From: Parietaria judaica
Lineage: Eukaryota > Streptophyta > Magnoliopsida > Rosales > Urticaceae
Assembly: GCA_954871525.1 (NCBI GenBank)
Contig: OX940861.1
Span: 40,871,201 to 40,935,200 of the forward strand
DNA length: 64,000 bases
Direction: 5' to 3'
The position numbers and the translations under genes are program-made. A model generated the notes under the pieces. The model was not told the DNA's origin and did not search any database. It worked only from the letters and a program-made list of their open reading frames with translations. Of this stretch, positions 38,130-49,141 are shown one piece after another. Numbering within the stretch: the first letter of the stretch is position 1; every line of letters starts with the position of its first letter.

Positions 38130-38877
38130 TGTAGAGGGCGATTTTCACCGCCCTTTTCCAGTCACAAAGATAATCACCAAATAACAAATAAACAACAATA
38201 ATCAATGAATATCTCTGTTTTATTATGTTTTCCGAAATGAGCTCGGTTTTCTTCCGTTGAATAGCTGGACAGATGAAGGATCATGAGCCAAAGGCTTTCT
38301 CTATTTCCTTAGCCTTTCTATTACAAGGTCTCTCTCTCTCTTTACCGGGCCTTTTTTTCTCTATTTTTCCGAACCTTTACAAATGAGGCTTATCTTGCCT
38401 TTTATAGAGTCTACATTACATTCCCCTCGCGTCTTTCCCGCCTTTTCTCTTTTTAATCATTCGCTTCCTGGCGTGATTTAAGGGAAGCATGGTTAATCCC
38501 TGCTTTATGTCACTTCCGAGCAGACTGCCATTATGGGTAGGTGAGCCTCATTAAATGCGCATCCCGTCAGCCGTCATTCGGCCCTGCAAGCCTCGTCGCT
38601 GGTGTTTCTCATCGAGTGAGTAGGTCGGCTTCATTAAATGCACGTCTCGTCAACGGTCATTCGGCTCTGCATAAACCATCATGACGAAATTCCTCGTCGA
38701 GTATGATGGGACAGTTCATCGCAGTTTGCTTTCATGTGGCTGTGCCTCCTCGCGGTCGAACCTCCTCGGGGATAATCCCCCTAGGGTGATGAACTTCCTC
38801 GCCTTCCCTCATGTCGTTTATGGACAAAACGACACGAGTTGTGTTGAGGATGGATTTGACCAAATCCGACCTTAACA
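38130..38877 (-). repeat. 5' LTR of the nested gypsy-like element
   Basis: Pairs with 27515-28262; same length. Followed by the atatc target duplicate at 38878-38882. Confidence 0.85.
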
Positions 38878-38882
38878 ATATC

Positions 38883-40334
38883 GATTTGAAAATTACCGTA
38901 TTTTGCAAAATTCATTTGAAAAGAAAATCATTGGTATATTCCTTTTATAATTTTCTTGGCCATTTTATTTATCAATATATCAAATTTTTAAAAAATCCAA
39001 TTGACGGAATGAAACCGGCATTTTGGATGTTTGACAACTATGAACATTTCTTGTTGAATCATGGAAGAAAATGGAGTTTTAAAATCTCTCACGTCAACAT
39101 GGTTTCACATTCATCGATGAGATTATATTTTAATGTTGTATGGTGTTTTGATTGTAGTTGTTGTTTGTGATTGCGTTTTGTTTATAAAAAAATGATTTTT
39201 ATTAAAAAAAAAAGAAGAAGAAAGTTTTGCATGCTCTTTAGAAGTGTTTGTTTGCATTTATTATGTTATATGCATGTTGTTTGGGTATGAATTTTCTCTT
39301 GGGCAAGAATATATGTTTTTAGTTTAGTACTTGAATATTGTGTTCTAGGACTCACTTAAGCACACACATTTTTTTGTTCTAGGGTCTGTGTTTAAAGCTT
39401 TAACATATTTTATCCCTTAGGATTCTGAAATACAGATTTTTGCTTCTCACGCTTCAGAAATTCTTACGAAGATCCAGGTCTCCACCTCCTGTGACTGTTC
39501 CTGACATACCAGTAACTGCGATACCAACTCATGAGCCCTTTACTCTACCAACAGATGTGATAACCTCTACTGAGGTTCCTGTTGGAGTGTTTGAAGTCTA
39601 CCGAGCCTACTGATGTGTTTAATACAGTAAAAATTTCATATCCTTCACCTCCAAAAGATCGAGTTACCGGAGAAGAAGTCTCTCATTAAAGAGACCCTGG
39701 AAAAAGTTGTGCTACCTGCCCAAGAAGATGATTGAGCAAAGATAGCCATACCTGCCCAAGGAGATTCCTTCTGACTCTGGTGACTAGGAAGTCACCCACG
39801 GTGATGACAATAGGGATGGCGAGACAAACGCTGAAGAAAGTGATGATAATGGTTCTACCGATGAAGAAGTTGAAGATCAGCTAGCTCCTACTAAGAAGTA
39901 TGCTAGTGACAATGACGAGGACTACGAAAAAGGGTCGTCTACTTCCCGCTTATCCTAAGCCAGTTTGAGTTGGTTCCCCTTCGGCAATTCCTGGCCCAAG
40001 GGGGAGAAATCACAGACGTTGCAATCATTTTTAGCCTTTATATTTTCTCAGTTTCAAACTCAAGCATCATTAGATCTGCTTGCTTATATGTTTATGTGTG
40101 ACTTTTTTCTTGTTATGTTTGAATGAATGTTTTGGTTGTTGCACGTCTGTGGTTGAAATATTTTCAGGATATCTTCATGATCACTAACATATTTTGCAGG
40201 TTTACAAGGACTAAAGCTCTGATGTTGCTTCCGTTGTCAAGACACCTGTTGTCTCCCTACCTGCTCTGCTCTTATTTTCAATGTATAGAGATCTAGTGAA
40301 ATCAGATGTTCCATAAATTGCCAAAGGGGGAGTT
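38883..40334 (+). other. Right internal part of the outer copia-like element
   Basis: 38883-39170 continues the gag-like frame of the outer element. Beyond it is degenerate sequence with scattered coding-like text, Pro/Thr/Val-rich around 39480-39600 and acidic around 39780-39960, broken by stops. The purine tract is at 40321-40332. No pol motifs. Confidence 0.6.
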
Positions 40335-41062
40335 TGTTGGATAACGATTTCGATTTCATTATTTATTATTCATGATTTTGTGTTGGCCTATTTATGGAAA
40401 GTTATTGTCATATCTGTCGTCATAACATCTGTGATATTTCAGGCAAGTCTTTAAGATGAGCATGTAGAGGTTCATCCTTAATCAATGTCTGATTGAGCCA
40501 ATCTCTCCCTGCATTGATTGATGAATTATGTGCTGGATTAAGTGATGAAGATTGCACGTGATTCCTATGATTGGAGAGTATCAATGAGCTTATTTTGTCA
40601 TCAAGACATGAAGATTTGATTGGAAAAGCTCCTATAAGTCCCGGCTATTGAGGTCCAATTTCGATAGCACTTATAGAGAAATTCAGAGAAAAACCTTCGA
40701 GAGAAGGCAACTGGCGATTCACGAGCGAAGTGAAGAAGGACGAGACGTTCGCTGGTAGTTGGTGCAACGGGATCTTGCTTTCTTCAAGAGTTCACGTGCT
40801 GGATGTCAAAGTTGTTGGCGTGACAACACGGGGAAGTTTCCTTTGTATGCTTTGGGTTCATATGATTTAATGTTTGTAATCATCTCTTGTAACTCTTAGT
40901 TGATTAATCTGAGTGATTGCCCCGCAGAAGTAGTGATAGGAAGTCTGAACTGTGTTACCAAAAAGTATTGGTGTTCCTTTACTTTTTCCGCACTTACTTT
41001 ATTTCTATCGTTCGCAATCATAACGCCATATTACATGTGCAACGCGAAAATACGTCTTTACA
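40335..41062 (+). repeat. 3' LTR of the outer copia-like element
   Basis: Partner of 25870-26592, followed by the ctcct duplicate at 41063-41067. Confidence 0.88.
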
Positions 41063-41067
41063 CTCCT

Positions 41068-42286
41068 GATTGTTCAGATATACTCCAGAAACGATATGTC
41101 GGCTTTCAACTTGGACGACGTCTAGAAACCGATATTACAATACTGATAGTGACTTAACGCAAAATAGTTTTTTTTTTTTTTTTATTTCTTTTTGTTTCAA
41201 TGATTAATATCTATAAATAAAATAGAAAAACACTGCAACCATTTTAACGCAAAACCAAAATACTTTCGTCTCTCTAAAAATATCATCTTTCTCTGAATGC
41301 GTTATTTTATTTTAATTATTTTAATAATTATAGATTAGGTTAAGTATTTGTTTATGTGAAATTGTTGATTTAGTTGGTATTTATGTTGATTGAACTTTCT
41401 GGCCATTTATAAAGTGAAAATTTTAAATAATTATGCATCGATATTTCAAGAGAAAATGGGAAGAGGGGGAGACAATGTTAGTAAATTAAAAAAATGTGGA
41501 TTTTGATCCATAGTCTTTACCAAGTAATTCAGGACCGTGAATTCTGATTGAAGACAAGAAAAGAGAAGAGGAGGACGACAATGGTAGTAAATTTTAAAAA
41601 AGTAGATTTTGATCCAAAAACTTTGACAAGTGATCTAGGTTTACGAAGTCGATTGAAGACTTTGATCCGAATTTAGGTTATCTAGTTCGCCCAACGTATA
41701 TTGAAATGGGTGTTGTCAACCTAAAAAGAATAAATTTTCATTGGTTAAATCATGACTATTTAACATTTCTTCGTATGATGAATTTAGTAGTTGGTTAGAG
41801 TAGGGTATAGCAATATGATTAAGATAAAATATACTCCTTATGTTGTTACTTGCACAAATCAAGTAGTGACAACCGACAAAAGTAGCATAGCAGTGATGCT
41901 TTTGTCGGAAGGATGGAAAGACTTCATCAACGCGTTAGAAGTCCTTCAAGTTTTCATAATCAAGCTTGGGCAAAGTGAAAACTTGATGACGAGTCTATCC
42001 TGAATCATTTCCAGAACATGAAAACTCGTAAAAGGATAATAATAATGTAATATATGTTCCAAATTTTAATATCATTTCTTTTTTTTCAAAATTATATTAT
42101 GTTAATTTTCACCCCCTTTCAACAATTCATGGCTTCGTCCCTGTTGAGACTAATTAATTTAACAGTAGTCAAGAGTACAATGATATGAATGTAAACCGGT
42201 TAATACCACTTTTGAACCGAAAATACTGATTTAAACCAATGTTTTCAGATTAGAATAAAGAAAAATAATTCAAAAAACCAATACCG
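41068..42286. other. Intergenic, no gene seen
   Basis: AT-rich sequence between the LTR element and a foldback element. A near-duplicate phrase around 41485-41540 and 41585-41640 (gattttgatccata... / gattgaagac) suggests an old local duplication. No supported ORF. Confidence 0.4.
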
Positions 42287-42295
42287 CGTTTTCTA

Positions 42296-43300
42296 GGGTA
42301 AATTGCGGCTAATGTACCCAATGTTTTATCGGCTGCGGATTATGTAACCAATGTTCATTTTTGACGGCTAATGTACCCAAACTTGATTCCGTTAGATTTT
42401 TTCGTGTTTTCCGTCACTTGACCGTCAATGAGTGATTCCTCCTCTATATGTACACTTTTCGTATTTTTGACATAACTCACTAATTTTTTGTCTAAATTTT
42501 ATGAATGACCTACGCTTGGAAAGACAAGAGATAGATTTACAACTTTGATGTTTTAAGTTTTGTAAAAAAAAGTTTAAAAAAATACGAAATTTCAATTACA
42601 ACGTAAAACTGGACATTAGTTTAATGCAAAATATTTGTTTCGTGCAAATTTTAATATACTTAATGACTTTTTATGATGAAAAGTGAAACTAAAAAGTTGT
42701 AGATAAATATTTTATCTTTCTAACGGTAGTTTATTTATAAATTTTGGACAAAAAATGAGTGAGTTATGTCAAAAATATGAAAGACGTAATGTGAAAAAAA
42801 TCTTTCGTATTTTTGGCATAACTTACTCATTTTTTGTCGAAAATTTATAAATAAACTACTGTTCGAAAGATAAAAGATTTATATACAACGTTTTAGTTTT
42901 ACGTTTTGTCAGAAAAAATCATTAAGTATATTAAAAATTGCTCGAAACAAATATTTTACATTACACTAATGTACTGTTTTATGTTGTAATTGAAATTTCA
43001 AATTTTGTAATCTTTTTTTTTCTAATAGAACTTAAAACACAAAATTTTTAAATATATCTAATATCTTTCCAACCGTAAGTCGTGCATATAATATGGACAA
43101 AAAATAAATAAATTATGCTAAAAATACGAAAACTGTACATATAGAAGAGGATTTGAGGAATCACTTGCTGACGGTCAAGTGACGGAAAACACGAAAAAAT
43201 CTAACGGAATTAAATTTGGGTACAATAGCCGTCGAAAATAAACATTGGGTACATAATTCGCAGTCGATCAAACATTAGGTACATTAGCCACAATTTACCC
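42296..43300. mobile_element. Foldback (Mutator-like) element, copy 1, 9-bp target duplication
   Basis: The element is almost entirely two inverted arms of about 480 bases (gggtaaattgcggctaatgt... and ...acattagccacaatttaccc). A perfect 9-bp duplication, cgttttcta, lies at 42287-42295 and 43301-43309. It has no ORF. Its sister copy is at 58175-59165. Confidence 0.82.
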
Positions 43301-43732
43301 CGTTTTCTAATAGAGAACGGCTGATGTTTTTTATCCCCTTATCTGGCTCGAGTGTCGGTCTCTATATTAATACTTTACCTTCCAAAACACTTTCTTAAAA
43401 CCGAAGCCGTTAATATCAAATTCTATCTTACACCACCATTGAAGCTCACGACTCGAGTTAATTAACTTGAGGCACAAGAAAGAAGAAACATAGCTTGTGA
43501 AGTCAGTATATGAGAAAACTAAAACAGAAACCAAGCAAGGAAATGCTTCACTAACTGATTTACACACATTTTTACACGCCCACAAAATACAAACGGTTGA
43601 GACATTTTCCGTTACCGTAACATGTTCTAAACCCGCGTTTAGTCGGACAAACCAACCTTACATAAACAGCTATTTACCCACTAGGAGCCTTCAAGCCCAA
43701 GCCCCTTCAAACAGGGGTTTGGTCGACCCCGT

Positions 43733-44789
43733 CTAGCCGAACATCTCTACCAAATCCGAACAAGACTTCTCCCCGCCGCTCTCCTCGGTCTCGATCTCAA
43801 GCCCCAACTCCTCCTCCACATCGTCAGAGGCGGCGATGAGCAAGAACTCGCACCCCTCGTAGTTCAACAAATCCGGGGGGTCGGCCGGTGTGAACTTCTT
43901 CTGCCCGAACTGCCCCTGCAGGTGGGCAGGGAAAGCAGCCCGGCGTTTGCTCTGAAGCCCCCGGAACCCTGACCCGCCGCTCCCGGAACTCTCCGGGTTC
44001 CTGATCTGAATGATGAACGAGCCTTCATTCTCTATGTTGAGAGCCTCCTGGGGCTGGTGCCTCACCTCGTCTTTGGCCGGGAGCTCGAGCTTGTAGATCA
44101 AGTGCGTGTGCATTCTCTTGCTGGGGTTGTGCCTCAGGATCCGGTACACGCCTTCCCCGACGGCTCTCGCCGCCGCAACATGCCGCCGGCCGCGTGTTGC
44201 GGTGTCGTACTCCTCTGCAGCGAGAGCAGTTTTGATGGCTTCGGTGTCGGTGGTGACCAGCTCAACGTATCCCCAGAAAGGCACGCTCTTCTTGGCTGGA
44301 TCAGGAAGCATCTTCTTCCCCATCACTATCAGCCTCATCAGACTCTCTTTCTCGATGTCCACCTCCTAACCATCACACTACTTCTCATTTATATGTCTAG
44401 CCAACCAGAACAACAGTACATGAAAACAAACAAACCTGGGTTCCATGGCCACCTTCGGCCGAAGAAGAAGAAGAAGACGACTTTGAGGCTTCCTTGCCGG
44501 AATGTGGGTCCTGTTTGTCTTCGACGGCCCGTTCACCGGACTCGGGTTTGAGGACTATGTAGAGCCTCTGCACATCGTCGGAGCTGTGAGCCTCTTGTCT
44601 CTCCACTTTTGGCCTGTAGAAGAAGAATATCTCGCCTCTCTCCTGCAAATAACATCCACACACAAAGAACTATCTGAGTTTTTGTGGGTTGACGATGTCG
44701 ATGATCATGTCTTGAAAGATTAAGAGAGTAGGGACCTGGATTTCGAGTTGGGGTTCGGGTCTGGTCTTGGCTTCTTTTCCTTGTCCCAT
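43733..44789 (-). CDS. Conserved plant protein of unknown function
   Basis: Three exons on the minus strand: 44736-44789, 44436-44642, 43733-44365; phases fit, 297 residues. It starts MGQGKEAKTRPEPQLEIQ, then ERGEIFFFYRPKVERQEAHS, RLYIVLKPESGER, a Ser run, IEKESLMRLIVMGKKMLPDP, WGYVELVTT, the basic ATRGRRH motif, GEGVYRILRH and HTHLIYKLELP. It ends SKRRAAFPAHLQGQFGQ, ADPPDLLNYEGCEFLLI and an acidic tail. I recognise this as a protein found widely in plants and unannotated as far as I recall. No signal peptide or membrane span, so probably soluble. No catalytic motif was recognised. The gene looks intact. Confidence 0.85.
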
Positions 44790-44869
44790 GTTTGATGCCT
44801 AAAGAAAGATTAACCATCAAGCGGTTAATCAAGAAGTTATATATATATTATATAGAGAGAGATCATGTG

Positions 44870-45110
44870 TGTAGAAGAAACTTCTCGTACGGACACGTAA
44901 GCGCATGTAGTTGACTGAGTGTCAACTCAACAATACGACACGACTCCTTGTCATGGACGATGTTCATATTGTAGTACTTGCGATTACTCACTGAAGGAGG
45001 CTTTTCGGAAAATTATCGCATGTAGTCATTATTTTATTAATTATCTTATCATTTGAGAAGCAGCATGTTATTAGGTGCATTTTTTTTAGGGAAAAACAAG
45101 AACTTCATTA
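44870..45110. other. Promoter region of the conserved unknown gene
   Basis: 5' flank; a tatatatattatatagag stretch at about 44840-44860 may serve as TATA region. Nothing else seen. Confidence 0.3.
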
Positions 45111-45118
45111 TTAGGGCC

Positions 45119-45686
45119 TTAAATTCCTTTGGACATACATATCGAGCCACTCCGGGCAAGTACAAGACCAAAAGTCTGACGTCCCCTCGGGGCACGAGAT
45201 TTAGCTAACACATCGGCTACTTCGTTACAAAGTCTAGGGATCCACCGAAGCTTCCCGGTTTGTGCGATTTTTTTTTTGTTTTTTTTGGAAAGCAATTTGA
45301 TTTCATTCAATCAAAAAAATTGGGGAGAAGAATCCCTCAACACCGTTGCTACAAGCCACTCCGGGCAATAAGGACACATAAGGTCCAAAACAAGAGAAGA
45401 AAGACGTCTCTTGGCCAAAGCATTGGCCACCTCGTTACATTCCCGTGGAATCCAAGTCCACTCTCCGGTCCCGCCTAGTTCTCGGCCGAGCTCCCGCACT
45501 CTTTAGCAAGTCTTCGATGCTCCGAATAATGGGTCCTTGCAAGCTATTGAAAGCTTTCACATTGATTAGATGAATAGCCCGGATACAATCGGATTCCACC
45601 ATCGATACTTGCCAACCCCGGTCAAAGGCGAATTGGAGGCCGTGGAGGATCGCCGCACATTCCGCTGTTAACACCGAGTCCACCAC
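45119..45686 (-). pseudogene. RNase H-like (RVT_3) fragments, decayed and partly duplicated
   Basis: On the minus strand, 45686-45500 encodes the RNase H core typical of plant retroelement-derived domains (LTAECAAILHGLQFAFDRGW, MVESDCIRAIHLIN). A frame change leads to WTWIPRECNEVANALAKRRL at 45311-45499. A second, diverged copy of this last block (LRWIPRLCNEVADVLAKSRA) is at 45119-45250. It derives from a LINE or a host RNase H-like gene. It is non-functional because of frame breaks and absent N-terminal parts. Confidence 0.65.
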
Positions 45687-45689
45687 ACC

Positions 45690-46193
45690 TATCCCCTAAA
45701 ATACAAAAACGTTTTTAGGTTTTTATACACGAGTCGTAAAAGTTAGAATTCGTAGTTTTTATTTCTTATTTTAAATAAAAATACGATTTTTAGTTTATTT
45801 TAGTCTTTTAAAAACAGTTTTTTTTTTTTAAAAACAGTTTTTTTTTTTACTAACTGAAATTAAAATCAATTTAAAAAAAAATATACTTGTTATTTAATCC
45901 ATAACCTAAATCGAGTTATAATACATGTTTTTCATTTTTGCAAAAATCACCTAATCAAAACATTCTTTTTGTTTTTGTTTTTCTAAAATCACACTTTTTC
46001 TCACTTTTATTAATTATAGGCCATAAAATTAGTACCATTAATTACGTACAAAAAAGCTAGGTATAAAAATTTAAGTTAGGAGTGTTATATTTAAATTTTA
46101 TTAAAAATTAAAAAGGAATAAATTAAAATTTTATATGAATTCACTCTAAAAAATAAAACTAAAATATTATTATATAATTTTTTTAGGTGGTGA
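45690..46193. other. AT-rich spacer, no gene seen
   Basis: Long A and T runs; no coding or repeat structure that I can support. Confidence 0.4.
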
Positions 46194-46202
46194 TTAATTT
46201 AT

Positions 46203-47727
46203 AGAAAAACTCACCAAATGCCCAAAAACCACCTAAGGTTTAAGGGAATTGTCCATAGTTTCAAACAATTATTTTATACCCATTAATAAACTTTGTTTGG
46301 ACCATTTTAACCTTAATATTAATTATATTTTTTTTAATTTTCGTTTATAATTATATATTATATATTTTAATTTCGAAAATAATTTCAAACTATAATTACG
46401 GTTGACAATTTTATCCTATTAATTACAATTTCATTTAATAATTATTTCTTTTTTTTTTCTTTTCTCTCTTTCCTAAAGCTCGAAGGAAGCTTCATCTTTC
46501 TTCCTCCCACGGATCTGCCTTCGCCATACAATTCCTCCAGCGAGCTATGGCGTGCCTGTTCGATGGACTTTCTGCCGTCGACGGTGGACGACAACAACCT
46601 CCGCGCGAAGGAAATCTTCGACTGGGAGAAGAGTCGCGACCCAAATCCACCGAAGACCCCACATCTCAAATCGCAGATCTACGATTTAGGAATCACTATG
46701 GTGGCCAGGTCGCCGGCGATGGACGCCCGTCGGCAGGTTTATTGTTAAGAAATTTGAATTTGAATTTCGTTTGTGTTACGTGTTGAATACGTAAATGGAA
46801 TTACATATTCGAGTCTTCAATATTCATAATTAAATTTACACATTTTTTTGGTAATTTAATTTACAGTTTGAAATTGGTTTATATATTCACAAGATTCGTA
46901 AATATTTCGTAAATATATTTACATTTTTTTTGTAATTATGTAATTACGAAGCTGTAAATAAAATTACTAAATCGTAAATATAGTTAGTATTGATTATGTA
47001 TTTTTAGGTAATTATAAATAGATGAGAAACCTATGACAACGAAGTTGTAAATAAAATTACTAAATCGTAAATATAGTTACGTAAAAATAGTAAATATAGT
47101 TACCTAAAAATACAGAATCGTGAGTATAGAATCGTAAATGTAGTTGCATAAAAATACAGAAATCGTAAATATATTTACGTAAAAATACGTAAATATAATT
47201 ACGTACAAAATATAAGGTTGAAATATTAGGATTGATTTTTAATATATTTTTGAAAATTTGATTAACAAATTAAAAAAAACGTTATAATCCTTATAAATAG
47301 GGAAAATATTAATTCTAACTCAATTAAAGAGATAATATATCAGTTATGTATTTAGCTATTTTTAAAGAAAATGAAAGAGTAATTATTTACATTTAAACGT
47401 AATTTTTGAATTAATTTTTTACATTTAAATATAATTTTTGAATTAATTATTTTTAAGGAAAATATTCAAAAATCAAATAACGAAAAATATTGAAAATAAA
47501 GAGTAATCAGTTATTACTACATTTAAGGAAAAAAATATTTTTGATTTTATTAAAAAATTCGAATATTAATTAAATTTAAACTAATTTTCGAATTAATTTC
47601 ACACGTTAAAAATTAGAAGGGCATATTAGTCCATATTTCAATTGGTTGGTGATTTTGATTATCATAAATATAAATGGGCATTTTTTCTAAACCTTGAGTC
47701 ACAAATAAGCATTTGGTTCATTTACCC
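46203..47727 (+). mobile_element. Mutator-like element B (non-autonomous), 9-bp target duplication
   Basis: Perfect duplication ttaatttat at 46194-46202 and 47728-47736. The ends agaaaaactcaccaaatgcc and, inverted, gggtaaatgaaccaaatgc form imperfect terminal repeats shared with elements A and C. It contains a GC-rich gene-like patch at 46480-46740 (starts near atggcgtgcctgttcgatg; no family recognised) and then an array of taaatatagttac / cgtaaatatatttacg words at 46890-47210. No transposase. Confidence 0.78.
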
Positions 47728-47736
47728 TTAATTTAT

Positions 47737-48020
47737 TTGAAACCCACCCACTTCTATTTGCACCCGTCTCTAGGTTCTGCGCAAATCGTAGTTTCTCCGA
47801 GAACTGTGCTACTTGATGGTTTTTTTATCTGTGTTCTTCATATCTTGGACTTGTTTCAATTTTTGAAGTTGTCTAAGCGGTCATTTATATAGTTTTTTAT
47901 TTATAAATTTTTGATTACATTCTTGTTATCTTTCAGATCGACTAGTTTTGACAAAAATCTGGTGATCTTTTGTGTTATCCAACTATTGAAAATTTTCAAT
48001 TTTTTTGATTTTTAAGGTAA
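47737..48020. other. Spacer between transposons
   Basis: Text around 47750-47830 (gcaccc..tctaggttctgcgcaaatcg, gtttctccgagaactgtg) looks like a 5'-UTR fragment of an unknown gene, but no ORF follows. Confidence 0.3.
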
Positions 48021-48055
48021 CTAGTGGATAGGCATCGCGCAAAGCGCGGTGGTGT
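48021..48055 (-). mobile_element. Helitron 3' terminus
   Basis: On the minus strand the sequence ends CCGCGCTTTGCGCGATGCCTATCCACTAG followed by T. It has a GC-rich hairpin (cgcgc aaa gcgcg, 48036-48048), a short spacer and the terminal CTAG, the usual Helitron 3' end. The body must extend to the right; the 5' TC end was not located. Confidence 0.6.
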
Positions 48056-49132
48056 TCAAATATTAGTTATAAAACTTGTAGAAAAGCTTTAAAAATTTGC
48101 CTTTTAATTTTTTTCAATTGTGTACCGTAATGGAAAGATTTACACCAACATTACAAACATATTTAATTTTTTTAAAAATAAATGTGCCAAAAATATTGTG
48201 ACCAAAATAAGCAACATTATAACAATATAAGAGTAATTTCATGTTTGATAAGAAAATCTATTGAACGGGTCTTCGGTATATTTAATAACAACAATCAATT
48301 ACGCAAAGAATATAATTTTAAATTCTAATTTTTTAACTTAATTCCTGTAAATTATATAAGTTATAAAATGTCATAATCAAATATTTCATTATGTCTTGTT
48401 TTTATAAATATTTGTCAAGAAATATTTTTCAGTTTAAACAATTGTGATCCCGTTAGTTTATTCTTTCTCCAAATGAAAATAAAGATGTACAACCTAATAC
48501 TTTTAGCACAATTGAATTTTGCCATATTAAAACTTGAGAATGTACATCATATGATATCATTTCTTTCGTATATAAATTGTTTTACCAACAAATTGTTATG
48601 TAAGACTTTAGTATGGACAAAAAAAAAAAAAAAAAAAAGAGACAGCAATATTGGTTACATGTTTTCACTTTCTCATTTATGGAACTGATTTACAATAAAA
48701 AGTGAAGACTCTAAATCTATTAGAATTGAGACTTAAAAAAAAAACATTCTTTCTATTTTAAGAGCTTATCCACTACTTTGATGTTAAAAAAAAAAAAAAA
48801 AAAAAAAACACCCTTTGACATCTAAATTTTAATGTGTTAAACCTTGAAAACTCATAATTCTATAAAACACTTTAGGTGAGGTAAAAATTAATCTTTTTTA
48901 TACCCTCAATTAGAGATGCTAACACAAACCGATTAATTTTTACTCTCAAATAACTGAAAATTAGTTGTTCTTAGTTAAACCATAAAAGGGACTATCAACG
49001 GTAAAGTATATATATCTGAGAGCTTATAAATTTAAATTTCTACTAATACAACTACTAAACCACTTGAACATATAAGAATACTCCCGTTCTAACATAAAAT
49101 CAGGATAAGTATTAGCCAACTCATCAAATAGA
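48056..49132. other. AT-rich, probably Helitron body
   Basis: No gene. Long poly-A tracts at 48620-48640 and 48787-48809. This is presumably part of the Helitron whose terminus is at 48021. Confidence 0.35.
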
Positions 49133-49141
49133 TTAAATCAT

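Larger units (their letters stand above)
27515..38877 (-). mobile_element. Nested Tat/gypsy-like LTR element, non-autonomous, carrying a captured F-box gene
   Basis: LTRs at 27515-28262 and 38130-38877 are both 748 bases (on the minus strand TGTTAAGG...CCTCTACA) and differ at roughly 14 positions. The target duplication atatc is at 27510-27514 and 38878-38882. On the minus strand the 5' LTR (38877-38130) is followed by GTTTGGCGCCCACC, a gypsy-type primer site, and the other LTR is preceded by a purine tract AAAATGGGGGACTAAC, so the element reads right to left. No gag, protease, RT or integrase is visible. In element order the contents are: F-box pseudogene, a later hAT insertion, tandem repeats, and a long gene-like region on the opposite strand. 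Confidence 0.85.
25870..41062 (+). mobile_element. Outer copia-like LTR retrotransposon, gag-only, interrupted by a nested element
   Basis: LTRs at 25870-26592 and 40335-41062 both run TGTTGGAT...TCTTTACA. A 5-bp duplication, ctcct, lies at 25865-25869 and 41063-41067. After the left LTR comes ttggtatcagag, the usual initiator-Met tRNA primer site of copia elements. Before the right LTR is the purine tract ccaaagggggag. The only coding part is a gag-like frame; no protease, integrase or reverse transcriptase is seen, so it is non-autonomous. A second LTR element sits in it at 27515-38877. By eye the two LTRs differ at about 7 percent of positions. Confidence 0.88.
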
